Assembly: GCA_016617785.1 (NCBI GenBank)
Contig: JADILM010000009.1
Span: forward strand, 434,001 to 498,000
Origin: Sporobolomyces roseus
Lineage: Eukaryota; Basidiomycota; Microbotryomycetes; Sporidiobolales; Sporidiobolaceae
Reading direction: 5' to 3'
DNA length: 64,000 nucleotides
The translations under genes were made by a program, and so were the position numbers. This document shows, one piece after another, positions 1-11,730 of this stretch (its first letter is position 1; every line of letters starts with the position of its first letter). Below the pieces are notes generated by a model. It was given only the letters and a program-made list of their open reading frames with translations. It was not told the DNA's origin and did no database searches.

Positions 1-1
1 T

Positions 2-286
2 TCCGACAACACTTCCTTCCGCCGCTACATCTCCTTACTCTCACAGTCTCTTCCAGGTCAACATCCTCCAGTACTGCGTCATCCATTTTCCCTCTTCCTG
101 CGATTCGACAAACCAAGCCTCGCTTCCTCGATCTTCCCGCTCGTCGGCTACCTTCTTCCTCCTACTTCTTCTTTTCAAGACACCCCGATCTGGATTAGTA
201 CAGGCTCGATGACGAGATCTGGGAGGACGACTGGCTGTAGGGCTCGAAAGAGGGAAGGGAGGGAGACGAGGATTCAGGTCGATTGA
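2..286 (+). CDS. 3' end of an unidentified protein gene, cut by the window edge
   Basis: This open frame enters from the left edge and ends at TGA 284-286. I do not recognise the product. It is kept because a diverged inverted copy lies on the minus strand near 28306-28650 and stays open in the same frame. Both copies share SLLSQSLP, HPFSLFLRF and a stretch near TPIWISTGSM, then end in a basic tail (CRARKREGRETRI). Conservation of frame between diverged copies argues for present or recent coding function. It sits about 400 bases upstream of the first F-box-like gene, and the copy at 28 kb sits likewise upstream of its F-box-like paralogue, so it travelled with the segmental duplication. It could be a decayed gene fragment. 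Confidence 0.35.
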   Translation, partial: SDNTSFRRYISLLSQSLPGQHPPVLRHPFSLFLRFDKPSLASSIFPLVGYLLPPTSSFQDTPIWISTGSMTRSGRTTGCRARKREGRETRIQVD

Positions 287-694
287 TTTGTAAAGAGGCG
301 GAACTAAAGTGCCGTGAAAATCTGCTACTGTTTCTGTATACAGACGTGACTATATTGGAGAGTCGTATCGAGAGAGACGTGAGTGGTTGTCGTGCGAAAA
401 GAAGGAAATATCGGGTTTTTCGACTTTAGGTTTTGATTTCTAGCTTTCCATGGTCGAAGGCTCAATCTGTGAGCTCTTCTACGAGTCGATCGCTGCCTAC
501 ATCTAGCGAGCCGTTTGAGCGAGTTATTCGACTCTGAACTTTTCCCGCGATTCACCCTTTCCCTTCCTTCCTCTCACTTCACTCTCAGATTCCACTTGTC
601 GCTCGCCAAATCAACCAAGAACACTTGAACAAATATTCCAACGGTCACCACTCTCATTCTCGAACCCTCGAACAATCACCGCAACTCTTTCAAG

Positions 695-2241
695 ATGGAA
701 CTCTCTTCAACCCTGCAACTCGAACAGATGAGCCTTGTAGACGCTAAGCATTCGTACGTAGCCTTTTCTCTATAGTGAGTGTGAATCGAACTGATCGTCG
801 TGGATCCCACAGCTCTCCTCGCTCTTCCTCTGCTCCTCCTTCCGATTCCCATTCGCCTCCCTCCTTCAACTCTCTACCTCCCGAACTCATCACGCACATC
901 TTCGAATCACTTCCTTTCCATCCCTATGCCGATCGCGTATCGACTCTCACTCGACTCTGTCTCGTCAATCATCACTTTCTCGAAGTCGCTCGCCCTCTCC
1001 TCTATCGCGAAGTTCACCTCGACTTTTGGGCAGACTACGAAGAACCTTCGTCACAGATGGGTAGACTCCTCAGTACTCTCTTCGTCGTCAAGCATTGCTC
1101 GGAGTTAGTCAAGGGAATTCGCATCTCGATAGAGGATGCTGCCAACCTCGACAGAACGCTCGTTCCCAGCCTCCTCTCGCAACTTGAAGCCGTCGACTCG
1201 ATCGATATCGGAGGACTGGAGGATGGATCGGAAGAAGAGCTCTTACAAACAATTCATGAGCATCAACCGAGGCTCAGGAACCTCACAATGCGAACCAGCA
1301 CGCTCTCGTCGTCTCGTCAACGGAAGTTGTTGGGCGCCTTCAAAAAGTTGGACACCCTCATTGGACGTTTCGATGACTTCGCGGATGACAATCTCCCATC
1401 GTCGAATGATAAACTCGATTTCAGATTACGTCGCTTCGTCTCGCACTCAACGCTGAAGAGGACAACCTTTGAGAGCATCTTACATTCTTCCTGGACCAGT
1501 CTCACCAGTCTCGCATTCTCTGTCAGCCCCGACCATGCGGACTTCAACCTACGACAACTCAAGAATCTCGACACTCTCCGAATCAAAATCGAGGACGACT
1601 TCGATCGCACTCTAGACTCAGGCGAACTGAATCAAGATGGAGGAATGGACCGGACGCGCCAAATTCGAATCGAACTCTTCGTGATACAAATCCGAATGAT
1701 CATCGAATCAACCCAGTCTCTCCCTCTCAAGACACTATCCATCACGGTCGAAGATCATCACATTCCGGATGCTATCGTACCTCACCTCCTACTCACAAGC
1801 CTTCCTCCCTCGCTTCGTCACTTTGGTACCATCTTCGAATTCCTCGATCCGAAAGGAGTCAATTATCGGGAGGTCGTCAAAGCAGTACGGGATGGCCGCC
1901 TCAGCAACCTTCAGAAGATCACAATCTACTCTTCTGATGGCCTCGACGCGTACAACCCGCAGGTGGTGTCGAATACATGGCTTCGAAGGAAACTGAATGA
2001 ACTGGACGAAGAACTCGGGATCTTTATCGTTGCACACTGTGCATCCTCGCCCGAATTGATCACTCCGTACTTTGAGCTGGAACCTTACTACGAGGATGTA
2101 GAAGTCGGAGGGGACGACGAGGGGGAGTGGGGCGCAGGATCTTGGGGAGAAGATTACGATTCTGAAGAACTGGACGAGTTCCGTTCGGATTACGAGGAGG
2201 ATGAAGATGAGGACGAGCGAGAGGAAGAAGTGGATGAGTGA
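695..2241 (+). CDS. F-box-like protein, class A, copy A1
   Basis: CDS join(695..753,813..2241), 495 aa. Exon 1 (59 nt) encodes MELSSTLQLEQMSLVDAKHS; the 59-nt intron has donor GTACGT, a CTGAT-type branch and acceptor CACAG, and the frame is kept. An F-box-like motif follows at about residues 38-80 (LPPELITHIFESLP, then CLVNHHFLEVARPLLYREV). The rest is a divergent leucine-rich region, and the C-terminus is very acidic (EEDEDEDEREEEVDE). By family knowledge the F-box would bind Skp1 in an SCF ubiquitin ligase and the C-terminal part would bind the target; neither partner is shown here. The closest paralogue by shared upstream sequence is the minus-strand gene at 26455-27887. Confidence 0.85.
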
Positions 2242-2742
2242 TTTGGAAAGGGAGAAACATGGAGGATTGGCAGAGTGATAGAGTCGACGAGGAGAAAACT
2301 GGAAATGAGACGTTCTGATTGAGTGAGCGGCTTAGATCATTGGGCTTTAGTAGGCGGGCAGACGGTACTCTAGCTTCGTTCGTTGGATTGACTATTGAGG
2401 ATTGACTCTTGACTACCTGTATTCTCGCCGATGCGAAATCAAACTGTCGACTTGAGATTGACTCTCTTTACGGAATTCCAACTTTTCGTTCTTCTCTCGT
2501 CTTTCAAGCGCCTCTCGAGAGCAGACCCTGATCTATGTTGTGTGGGGGGAGGCATTGTAGAGGAGCCTTGTCGATAACAGAAATGGATGCGTTTGAACTT
2601 CGTAGCGACCTTTCTTCCCTTTCACCTCAATCTCGAGATCTGCTCGGAACTCGCCCTATTGACACAGCACACCTCCAAGAACCCTTACACAGCAATCTCA
2701 GCCCTTCTCGAAGCCTCAATCAGTCACAACAAGTCTTACAAG
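2242..2742. promoter_or_regulatory. Intergenic and upstream region of F-box-like gene A2
   Basis: No separate gene is supported. The last 180 bases or so before the A2 start resemble the regions upstream of A3 and A5 (shared words such as GATCTG.TCGGAACTCGCCC), so a promoter/5' UTR block was duplicated with the genes. The same block is also open in frame with the A2 start (LPFHLNLEI), so a longer N-terminus cannot be excluded. Confidence 0.5.
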
Positions 2743-4123
2743 ATGGAACTCTCTTCAACCTTACAACTCGAGCAGATGAGCCTCGGAATCGCTAACGAAC
2801 TGTGAGTAACCTAAGATAGTATAATCGACTGACCTCAGCTAACCTCCCGCTGTCTACAGCTTCCCTGTACCTTCGCCCACTCCTCTTCCTTCCGATTCAT
2901 CTCACGCACCTACCTTCACCTCCCTTCCTCCTGAACTCGTCAGCCACATCTTCAGCTCTTTGCCTTCGCAAACGATTTCTCTCAATCGATACCAGAAGCT
3001 ACTCGCTCGACTCTGCCTCGTCAATCGCTATTTCCTCGAAATCGCTCGCCCGCTTCTTTATCGCGAGGTCTACCTCGACTTTGACCAGAAGGACGGGTTC
3101 GACGAACCGCTCTTCCATACCCTTCTCGGTACCACGCACTGCTCGAAATTGGTCAAGGGAATTCACATCCAGATGTTCGGTATCAACAGTCTGCAAATGA
3201 CGGCCCTCGCTTATCTGCTGTCGCAATTGGGAGCCCTCGAGTCGGTCAAGATCGACGACGCTGAATGTCAGACGCTGAGCAAGTTTGCACAAACGGTTCA
3301 GAAACATGAGATTGGAATCAAGCATCTAGAATTACGTAAATGCTTCGTGGAGTGGGAGAGCGAATGGGAGTTATTGAATGGTTTGGAAACCTTGGAGACC
3401 TTCGTTACCGACTGTTATCGCAACACGGACAGCGATATCGATTCTCTCGCCAATCTCACTTGCAAACTCCGTCGTTTCGTCTCCCACAATTTCCTCACCA
3501 CTTCAATCTTCGAACGTATCTTGCACTCGTCCTGGAAGTCCCTCGTCACCTTGGCACTTCTGATCGATTCCGAATACGCCTGTTTTGACCTGCATCGGCT
3601 CAAGAATCTCCACACTTTACGCATCCATCTCGAAGGCTTCATTGACGACAGCTCCAGCCGTCAAGTACTATTCCCTCGCAGCAATGCCTACGTGGAGGGG
3701 ATCCGAATGATCTTTCGCTCGGTCCAGTCCCTCTCCCTCAACACGCTGTCTATTGCTACCAATTACGACAGAGATGCGGATAGTCTTGTCAACATTCGCC
3801 TTCTTGATCTTCTTCCGCCCTCGCTCCATCACCTTGGTACCAACTACGCGTTGCTCAAACCCGGAGGAGTCAATTATTCGGAAGTTGTCAAGGCGAAACG
3901 GGATGGCCGTCTCAAGCATCTAGAGAAGATCACAATCTACCCCTTCGATATTGGCAACGCGTACGAGTCAAGGTTCGAGTCCGATACGACCGAGGAAGCG
4001 GTGGCAAGACATTTAGGAGAAGATCTCGAAATAGCGACGTTCTTTCACCGTATTCGACCAGCGCTTGACACTCCATACTACAAGTTGGAGCCGTACTACG
4101 AGGTGGTTGTTGACGAGGAATGA
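2743..4123 (+). CDS. F-box-like protein, class A, copy A2
   Basis: CDS join(2743..2801,2860..4123), 440 aa. Exon 1 is again exactly 59 nt (MELSSTLQLEQMSLGIANEL) and is followed by a 58-nt intron with donor GTGAGT and acceptor CTACAG. The F-box-like segment reads LPPELVSHIFSSLP, then RLCLVNRYFLEIARPLLYREV. The linker carries a PSPTPLPSDSSH stretch similar to copy A5. The C-terminus (YYKLEPYYEVVVDEE) keeps the LEPYYE element of A1 but lacks its long acidic tail. It lies in tandem 500 bases downstream of A1 and converges with the kinase at 4508-8206. Substrate-adaptor function in an SCF ligase is inferred from the family only. Confidence 0.83.
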
Positions 4124-4507
4124 GCACGGTGTCGGCATGAGAATGAGACACTATTATGGATAGTCTTCCTCGACCACTCTTTCTATTCTTTGTCAGCTTT
4201 GTCTTTTCTGCTGTTTTGTTTCCTCGTTGTCCATCACTTTACACTGCTATAGTAAGTCTATCCCAATTTCTTCTTTCTTTCCATTGGCTTTCACTGACAC
4301 CCTACTTTTGCCCGTTGCTATCCAGCCCTCCTCTTGTTCTCTTCTCTCTTTGCCTTTCTCTTCGCTCACTCTGTCATTGATCAAAGATTTGACAGTAGTT
4401 CCTCGATGTCAAGTTAGAAGACGCCGAGGGAAACTTTGGAGAGCAATGCAAGTGATAGATATAGCAACAACGAACGAGATAAGTCTAAGCAAAGAAAAGG
4501 CGAATCT
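4124..4507. other. Convergent intergenic region
   Basis: It separates the ends of F-box-like gene A2 (+) and the left kinase (-). No gene is supported. About 60 bases next to the kinase stop (about 4457-4517) match the 3' flank of the right kinase copy (about 20396-20460, opposite strand), marking one edge of the inverted duplication. Confidence 0.6.
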
Positions 4508-7500
4508 CTACTCTGCAAAGATCCCTCTCTCCAAGCTCTTCAAACTTTTCACCCATTCCTCCTCTGTCCCTTTCACACTCTTCTCCTCGTCTGCTAAGCT
4601 AGTCTTTGATCCTTCTTTCCTCATGGTCACTCGACCTTGCAATGCTTCCTCGATCAATCTCCTCGTCGTTTCCTCCCTTCGTTTCAACAGATTGATTTCC
4701 TCTTCTTTCGATTCGAGCGTTGAACGAAGTAGCTTGTTCTCGAACACTAGTTTCGAGTTCTCTGCTTGAAGGGTTGACAACTCAGAAGAGGAGGAAGTTG
4801 AAGTATCGGGAGACCAGTGGGAAGCGAGAGGGGAAAGAGTGGTCGAAAGAGTCGATCTTCGGTGAGTTGATAGGTTAGGATGAACGGGAAAGATTGGAGG
4901 CTCAGAGAGAGGTCTTTTGACGGAGTGCTGTGGAGAGCGGAGTGGACGAGATTGAAGAGAAGAGATAGTCGAAGAGCAAGGGTCTATATCCTTTTTGTCG
5001 AAGTTCCAGTTTCTTGGAGTAGGCGAGTTGAGAATGAGAGGAGAAGGAAGAGGTAGAGGGTGAGAAGATCGACTCGAGCCGATCCCGAATGAAGAGAGCT
5101 TTTTGACGAGAGAAGGAGGTCGAGGTTCGATTTTGGCGTTGACGGCGAGGAGATTACTGGATGCGAGCGAGAGAGCTTGAGGTCGTCGTTTCTGTTTCGT
5201 GAGCTTCGCTGTAGTCGTTGTAGGAGTTGAGGCAGGAGAAGAGGCAGTTGAATCGTCGTTGTCGTGAAAGAATTCCAACATCCTCGAACTCAATTTCTTT
5301 TTGATTGTTGACTTGCGAACCGTCTTCGCTCCTTCTTTTGGCTGTAAGAGGAGAGCAGGGGATGAGGCGGAAGAAGTAGAAGCGAGGAATCGAAGGTCGT
5401 CTCCAATCTTTTCCTTTCGACGAGAATTGGAGGAGAGAGTTGAAAAAGGAACGGGACAAGCGGTAGAGGGAGACAGAGTCTCGAGGACGACTCGTTGAGC
5501 GTAAGAGATCTCGGAGTGAGGGAAGGAGGATTCGAGGATAGGTGATTTGGGATCTTTACCGAGGAGAGCTCGACCGAGTGAACGATAAGCGTTTGATCGA
5601 GTAAGTCGAGATGAGGTCGTCGCTGTTGAAGGAGTAGGAGAAGAGGGTCGGGCTTGAGTAGGAAGAACTTGGGTCCTGCTGACTCGGGGAGAGGAAGGGA
5701 GAGGAACCGAAAGTGGACTCGGACGAGGAACCGAGGGAGCTGAAAGTAATGATCGAATCCGTTGCTGCATCGAGGGCTTCTTGCGAGGAACACGCTCAGA
5801 ATGATCGATGCTTGATCGAGTCGAATCGAGAGAAGGGCGGTTGAGAACGCTGAAGGAGTACTCGGATTGGAGAGAAGCTGCATCGCTTCGACCGAGGTCG
5901 AGGAATGGCTTGTTTACTTCGGTTGTTGCGGCACTGTTCTTCCGAGGAGGATCTTGGACGAGACGAGGCGAACTCGGAAGGGCCTCGAAAGGGAACGATT
6001 CGATTTGAGGAGGTGCAGAGGCGATAGGTCCGAATTCGTGAAGACATAACAGATCGGAAGGGAGGAGATGAGGTTGTGGAGGTGCGGAGTGACGGATATG
6101 GCCTTGCTCAGAGTGAGAGTGGGCGAGAGATTTGAGGATTTCGTTGCTGAGGAGAGAAGCTTGAGGTGTATTGAGCGAAGGATCCCATTTTGAAGGTGTC
6201 ACTTCTTCGGTCTCGCAGCGAGGGTTCCAGTAGTCGAATTCAACAAAAGTAGGGGTCAAGAGTGGAGGTGGGGATGGGAATTGCGAGGGACTGAGCGAGG
6301 GATGAAGTGATTCGCAGAGCTCTGTCGAATCGTCGTCCATCTCATCATAAGTCGTTGAGGCGCTTGGTGTGGGAGGTAGAGTAGGCGCTGATTGTCGGAA
6401 AGTGAGAAGCTTTGAGTAGAAGAAACGAGCATGATTGCTGTGAGGAACTTCATCGAATCAGCGAAACTTTCCCTTTGGATTCGATCGAAGGCCGTTGCTC
6501 ACCGATCAGTTCTCAACATCTCCTTCACCTCGTCCAGCGTCGACACCTTGAGCACTACCCCGAGACTGGCTAAGATAGCCAAATCGAAATTCTCGGAATC
6601 GACAAAGTCCTCATCCTTCAAAGTTGCTCTTTCCTCTTCCTCCTCGAAAAGCCGCATTGAATGATGCTTTGAGTCAGATGCGAGGTAAGGATGTCTTGCG
6701 ATCTCCTCAAGCTGTGATCAGAGATCAAGAAATTCTAGTCAGTCACCTAGATGAAAGACTAGAAATCTTGAGCATCGACTCACTGTCCACCTTTCCTTGA
6801 CATCCCTCTTCAAGCTCCATCTCACGATCTCCTTCTCCCCCCCTTGTATCAATCCATCCATCTCATACTCTCCCAATTTGATCATCTTGAGAAGCGTAGG
6901 AATATGTTCATGATCGAAAGGCAGTCGTCTCGCGATCATCGCAAATAAACAAACACCGGCTGACCAAACATCCGCCAAGCTCCCATCATACGAATCACCC
7001 TATACAGTCGCAATCGTCAGCTTGTATTGTCAGAGGACGAGAGAAAAGTGAGAGCGGACTTCGATGACTTCTTGAGCTGCATAATGAGGTGATCCACAAC
7101 TTGTCGTTAGGAGGGAGGAAGAGAGCTGAAGAGTAGCCATACCCATATCGGCAAGTTTGATTGAGAGGTGATTGTCGGAATCGAGGAAGAGGAGAAGGTT
7201 CTCGAATTTGATGTCTCGGTGCGAAATCGATAGATTCGAGAGGTGAAGCAGCTACACGTCGCAAAAGAGTCAACGTTGTAGCGGAGAGGAGGAAGCGAGA
7301 GGTGTACTGACTGCACTGATGAGCTGAGAGTAGAATCGATGGACTTCGAAAGGAGAGAGGACGTGAGTTTGAACGTATTGAAAGAGTTCTCCTCGAGGAC
7401 AATATTCAGTGATGAGATACCTGTCAGCGACCAAGATTGCGCTACGTCAGTATAAGGAGATGAAGTAGCGAGCAAAAGCGTTGACTGACAGATCATCGCT

Positions 7501-8206
7501 CGTTTCGTAAACATCGAACAATTCGACCAAATGAGGATGAGGAGCGACCAATTTCATCAATGCAATCTCTCGGTGGACTAACGACGCCTCCTGTGATCCT
7601 CTCTTTCATCTCGTCAGCTCACTCGGACCCGAAAGTGATGTGAATGAGAGAGCGAGACGCACTTTGTGTCCTTGAGGTAATCTTTTCACTTTTTTGATCG
7701 CTGCAAACACTCCACTCTTGACATTTCTCCCTAGCTTGACCGTGCCTGTTCAAAGACGAACCAACTCCATCAGTCGTAAGAGGAGCGAGAGATAGTGAGA
7801 GGAGAAACGAACCTGAAGTTCCTTGTCCTAAACTTTGACCAATTTTCCATTCTCCAACGAATACCTCCTCCCTCATTTGCCATTCTGTCTCATCCTCACT
7901 CTCACTCTCGTTCGAAGGATTGGCGGCTGAAGAAAGGAGAGATCGAGCATGTCGTTTCAAAGGAGGCGGGAAAGAGAGTTGAGTGATTGATTCGCTTCCT
8001 TGTTCATTTTCAGCGGTTGTAGAGCGTGTAGCTTGCGATTTGGGAGATAAAGGTGGTCGGCTAGCTGGAGAAGGCGCGGCGAGTAGGGGACGAGGGGATG
8101 ATGGAGATGAGTGAGGGAATCTACCGTGAAGAGGAGATGGAATCGGTTGATTGAGAGAGTAGGCGGAAGATCGAGCTTTTGCCGTTCGAGGTTGGAGGTT
8201 GACCAT
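4508..8206 (-). CDS. GIN4/Nim1-type CAMK protein kinase, left copy (APE changed to AQE)
   Basis: CDS complement(join(4508..6437,6503..6711,6784..6999,7060..7251,7312..7420,7490..7590,7663..7745,7813..8206)), 1077 aa, all phases consistent. A Ser/Pro-rich N-terminus (about 120 aa) precedes the kinase domain: glycine loop GQGTSGTV, VAIK-type FAAIKKV, catalytic SHRDIKFEN, metal-binding DMG instead of DFG, CGSPHYA, then AAQEV where the P+1-side APE motif is expected. ADVWSAG and ARHPYL complete the domain. A Ser-rich tail of about 700 aa ends in a predicted coiled coil ([20 protein letters not shown]). By family this is a septin/bud-neck or Wee1-regulating kinase. The right copy at 16722-20406 keeps APE, so this copy may have altered activity. 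Part of exons 7-8 is identical between copies. Confidence 0.88.
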
Positions 8207-8580
8207 CCCCTTGAGATCAGTCTATAGCTGAGAGATTGAGGACGATGATGGAGGGAGCTTGTGAAACGGAGTTAGAGCTGAAGAGGAGGACGAGACCTTT
8301 TCCTGACTTTGATCTGAGAGCATTCGAAAGTCGCATAGAGTGAGCTGTTCGCAGAGTTGATATTGATCAAGATGAGGAAGCGAATGAGAGGAAAAGTAGA
8401 TGAATCAATCAACTTACGAAGAAGACTCTCCACCTCTTCCCCTCGCCCGACAAAGTGAAAACGAGGAATTGCAAAGAAGCAAGAAACTTATCAACAACAA
8501 AAGCACAGATATCACTAACAGGAGAGAGAGAGTAGAACCAGCTACGTATACACATTGTAGAAAGCGGATGGAGGGAGAGA
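8207..8580. promoter_or_regulatory. Upstream region of the left kinase
   Basis: It lies between the kinase start (8206, -) and the end of the BRCT gene (8581, -). I see no gene here. Short Ser-Leu-rich frames on both strands show no family motif. Confidence 0.45.
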
Positions 8581-10002
8581 CTAGCGACGTTGACCAGAGG
8601 GAGGCATTCCAAACTCATCCAATTCTTCTTCCTCCTCACTCTCCTTCTTCTCGACCTTCTCCTTCCCTACTCTTCCCTTCTCAGGTCTCTTCCCTATTCC
8701 ACCTATCGATGGATCCTCTAATTCGACATCCGAACTTCCCAACACCAACAATTCCTCTACTTTCTTCTCTTTCCCTTTCTCCTTCTTCTCCCTCTCCTTG
8801 ACAAGTGACAATTTCGCTTTCTTCTTTATCGGCGATTTCTTAGCTGATCTATGGGATTTCGTGTTTGGAGAGGGAGAGGGTGAGAGGATGATGAGTTCTT
8901 CGGAGGATGAAGCGGAGGAATCGGTTCGAGGTAGCTTGGAGCGTTTGCGAGGGGAGGCGATGGTGGGTGGAGCGGAGAGGAGGTTTGAAGCTGAAGTCGA
9001 AGCGGTAAGGGAGGTTGAGGGAGTTTGTTTTGAAGCGTAGATTTCGAATGCTGAAGTCTGAGCCTGTACGCCTCGCTTCCTATTATCAGTACGAGCGGAT
9101 CTTATAGATAGTAAAGATAGTGAAGAGAAAGCGACAAACGTACCTCATGTTTGATAGGAGCGATGAAACGACTCTCACTAACCCTTTTCCCCAACTTCTC
9201 GCATTCAAACGCCCAACTCGGTAAGACCAGCTTGCATTTGTTCTTCTTGTTACTCTCCAAGTATTTTTGAGCTTTCGAGCCAGATAGGTTCGAGGTGATA
9301 AAGATGTGAGTACATCGACCATTCGCCATTGTGCTGTTTCAATCCTCTTTGTCAGTGAGGATAGGGAAAGGAATGTGGAAGGTGAACGTACACCATTTGA
9401 CCTCCTTGACGTTCTACACACGCTTTCAATTGAGTATTCGTTACTTCATTACCTAGCAACAAAAAGCGAGAAATTTCTGTAAATGAACAGAAATCTGCGA
9501 ATTCGATTCGTTCAAAGTCTTGGACTCACCTGTATAACCACTTATGTATCCAATGACACCTTTCAACGATTCTGATTGTTTCTCTGCAGCTTGTAATCTC
9601 AACTTTGCGTTCCTATGTAGGGTCCATTTCCCACTCGCACCTCCTCCCCCTTGATGTCCAGTCGCACAACTCTGTTTCTCTCTCCCCTTTCGGTCAATCC
9701 CTCTATCTCGACAATACGAATGAAAGTAGGAAACTAACCTGTACATGCATAGTCCTTGAGTAACTCGTCGAATTTGTGACTGGATTATCTTCTTTGCCTA
9801 AAGTTCTCTTTATAGCTCGATTGTACTCTGAAATCCCACCTTCGATGGCTGGTTTCTCTTTGATATCTTTTACTACATCTTGGAGAGTGATGGTCTTTGG
9901 GTTTGGACGGGTTGAGGGCTTGATATCGCGCTGAGAAGAGGGAGAGGGTTTGATAGAGACGAGGTAACTGTCTAGAGGCGTTTCAGCACGCTCAGCCGCC
10001 AT
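8581..10002 (-). CDS. Single-BRCT-domain nuclear protein
   Basis: CDS complement(join(8581..9063,9144..9333,9392..9452,9530..9671,9739..10002)), 379 aa, frame-consistent. The N-terminal 88 aa (LQDVVKDIKEKPAIEGG) are not recognised. A BRCT-like domain spans about residues 125-215: GVIGYISGYTG, then ERQGGQM, CTHIFITSNLSGSKAQKYL and LPSWAFECEKLGKRVSE with the conserved tryptophan. The last 160 aa are Ser-rich then Lys/Glu-rich, with nuclear-localisation-like KKSPIKKKAK and a hydrophobic ELIIL patch next to acidic residues. BRCT domains bind phosphopeptides in DNA-damage proteins. The start resembles the Rev1 type of BRCT but there is no polymerase domain, so I do not assign a name. It is divergent from the SUR7-like gene, 309 bases away. 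Confidence 0.75.
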
Positions 10003-10311
10003 ACTGAGGCGACTCTAGATTGATTGAGAGTAGCCAGGAGTCGTTAGGAGTTGGTTGAGTGAGGAAGTGAGAGGTCAAGATTCAAAGAAGTCAAACTAGA
10101 TGTCGATCATCGACCAAGTCTCTCTCTCAGGGCGGGATTCTAAGCGTGCGTTCCCCTTTCATAAGCTGTAGTCCTCTCAGTATGAACGCGTATGTATTTT
10201 CAGCAAGAGAGAGAGAGGAATAGGAGGTGTTTTTAAAACCACTTAGCGAAACTTTCAACGGGTGAAACTACTCGTTCCCATCACTCGTCAACCACTCTTC
10301 AAACCTACAGA
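10003..10311. promoter_or_regulatory. Divergent promoter between BRCT gene and SUR7/PalI-like gene
   Basis: This 309-base region separates two divergent starts. It contains a GA-rich run (AGAGAGAGAGG near 10206) and an A/T-richer stretch. No gene is visible. Confidence 0.5.
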
Positions 10312-11730
10312 ATGGTATCACTCAGATTAAACACTTCACCACGAGTACCCTCATTTGGAGGTCCTATGGTTTTAGGAGCTGCATTGATGTGAGTTTGTTT
10401 CTCTCTCCCTTTCTAACTCTCGGCATCACAAACCTCTTCTCTCTCCCTTATTGACCCTCCCTATACGTGTAAACAGGCTAGTATCACTATTCTCTGAACC
10501 TTTCTGGTAAGCTTACCTCTCCTCCCCTTGAGATCCAATCGATGCCACCTCCTTCTTGAAATAACTCGCGACCCGCGCTTCTGCATACATCCTCCTTCGA
10601 TTGCCCTGTACTGATCAACTTGGAGTGGTTCATAGGCAGAACTTCTACACTATCGAGGGAAAGGCATTGAACACTAGCGTAAAAGTTGGAGCATGGGGCG
10701 CTTGTACTAAATATCGGGTGCGTCTACACTTTATCCTCGATCTATTCTATTGATACGGAACTGATTGAGAGAGTCTGACCTCACAGAATACTACCGGTAT
10801 CGTCGGTCCTGTTGAATTCGTGAGTTTCCCTCAAAACTCTCACAAACAAACTGAAACACCGCCTCACTTTACTGAAACCTTCGAATCACACACACTCTCT
10901 CTCTGATAGTGCACCTCCCACACTTCCTCCTTCGACTATTACTTCGTACCCAACGCAAGTGTCGGTGGAATCAACCAATTCGTCAGTCTCCCTTCTCCCT
11001 CTCCTCCCAAATTCTCGCCGTCTCACAAACTGAAACCTTCCCTCCTCATAGCCTACCGTCGCAGATGACGCTACACTACTTGGTCAAAACCCAGCCGACG
11101 CATCTTCCCGAGTCCTCATCATTTCGTCTTCAGCAACTGGAGTTTACTGGATTCACGTAGTCGGTAACTTTGAACCCTCTCCCTTCCCTTCCACTCTCTC
11201 TCCCTTTCACCCCTACTAAAGCTTCTCTCTCGCCCTGTAAAACAGCCACCACCCTCTCAGTACTCTGTGTCCTATCCCTCTTGATCCCTCCCGCATGGTT
11301 AGGTTCAGAAGAATCACGTTTATTCGCATTCCAAAAATCTGGAGTCGTTACGATCTTGTTGGCTCTCAGTGCTTGCGCAATGAGTTTCGTTACCTTTGTG
11401 GCGGAGATTGCGGTAGCTATTCCTGCGAAGAATAGGTTGGGTGCTATTGAAGGAATTGAAGGGAAATTGGTGAGTTTCTTCCATTTTTGGAGGGGGGGAA
11501 AGCATTGAGGACGTGTTAGCTAACAAGGGGGAGATTACAATTCTGCTATAGGGTAACGTTCAATGGTTCGTTTTGCCGAGTGCTATCGTTATGATTCCTG
11601 CTTTGTGCAGTGTCGTGAGTTTTCCTTACCTATCCCTCTTCCTCCCACACTCGTACCTAATCTCACTAATCTCAATCACTCGTCGTAGCTCATTCGATCT
11701 TCTCGACCTCACGAATACTCCGACTTGTAA
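10312..11730 (+). CDS. SUR7/PalI family four-TM membrane protein
   Basis: CDS join(10312..10388,10477..10506,10636..10717,10787..10819,10910..10981,11052..11163,11246..11469,11552..11614,11689..11730), 244 aa, nine small exons with consistent phases. A hydrophobic segment near the N-terminus (GPMVLGAALMLVSLFSEPF) is followed by an extracellular loop with GAWGACTKYR and VGPVEFCTS, which fits the family's W-x-x-C signature. Three more TM segments follow (TTLSVLCVLSLLIPPAW, VVTILLALSACAMSFVTF, VLPSAIVMIPALCSV) and a short cytoplasmic tail. Family members act at eisosomes (Sur7) or in pH sensing (Rim9/PalI); I cannot say which applies. The exons are shorter than in neighbouring genes, and the smallest is 30 nt. 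Confidence 0.82.

Noticed and set aside
3971..3981. GGTTCGAGTCC, a tRNA B-box-like word
   Set aside because: It lies inside the F-box-like A2 coding exon, with no A-box or cloverleaf around it.
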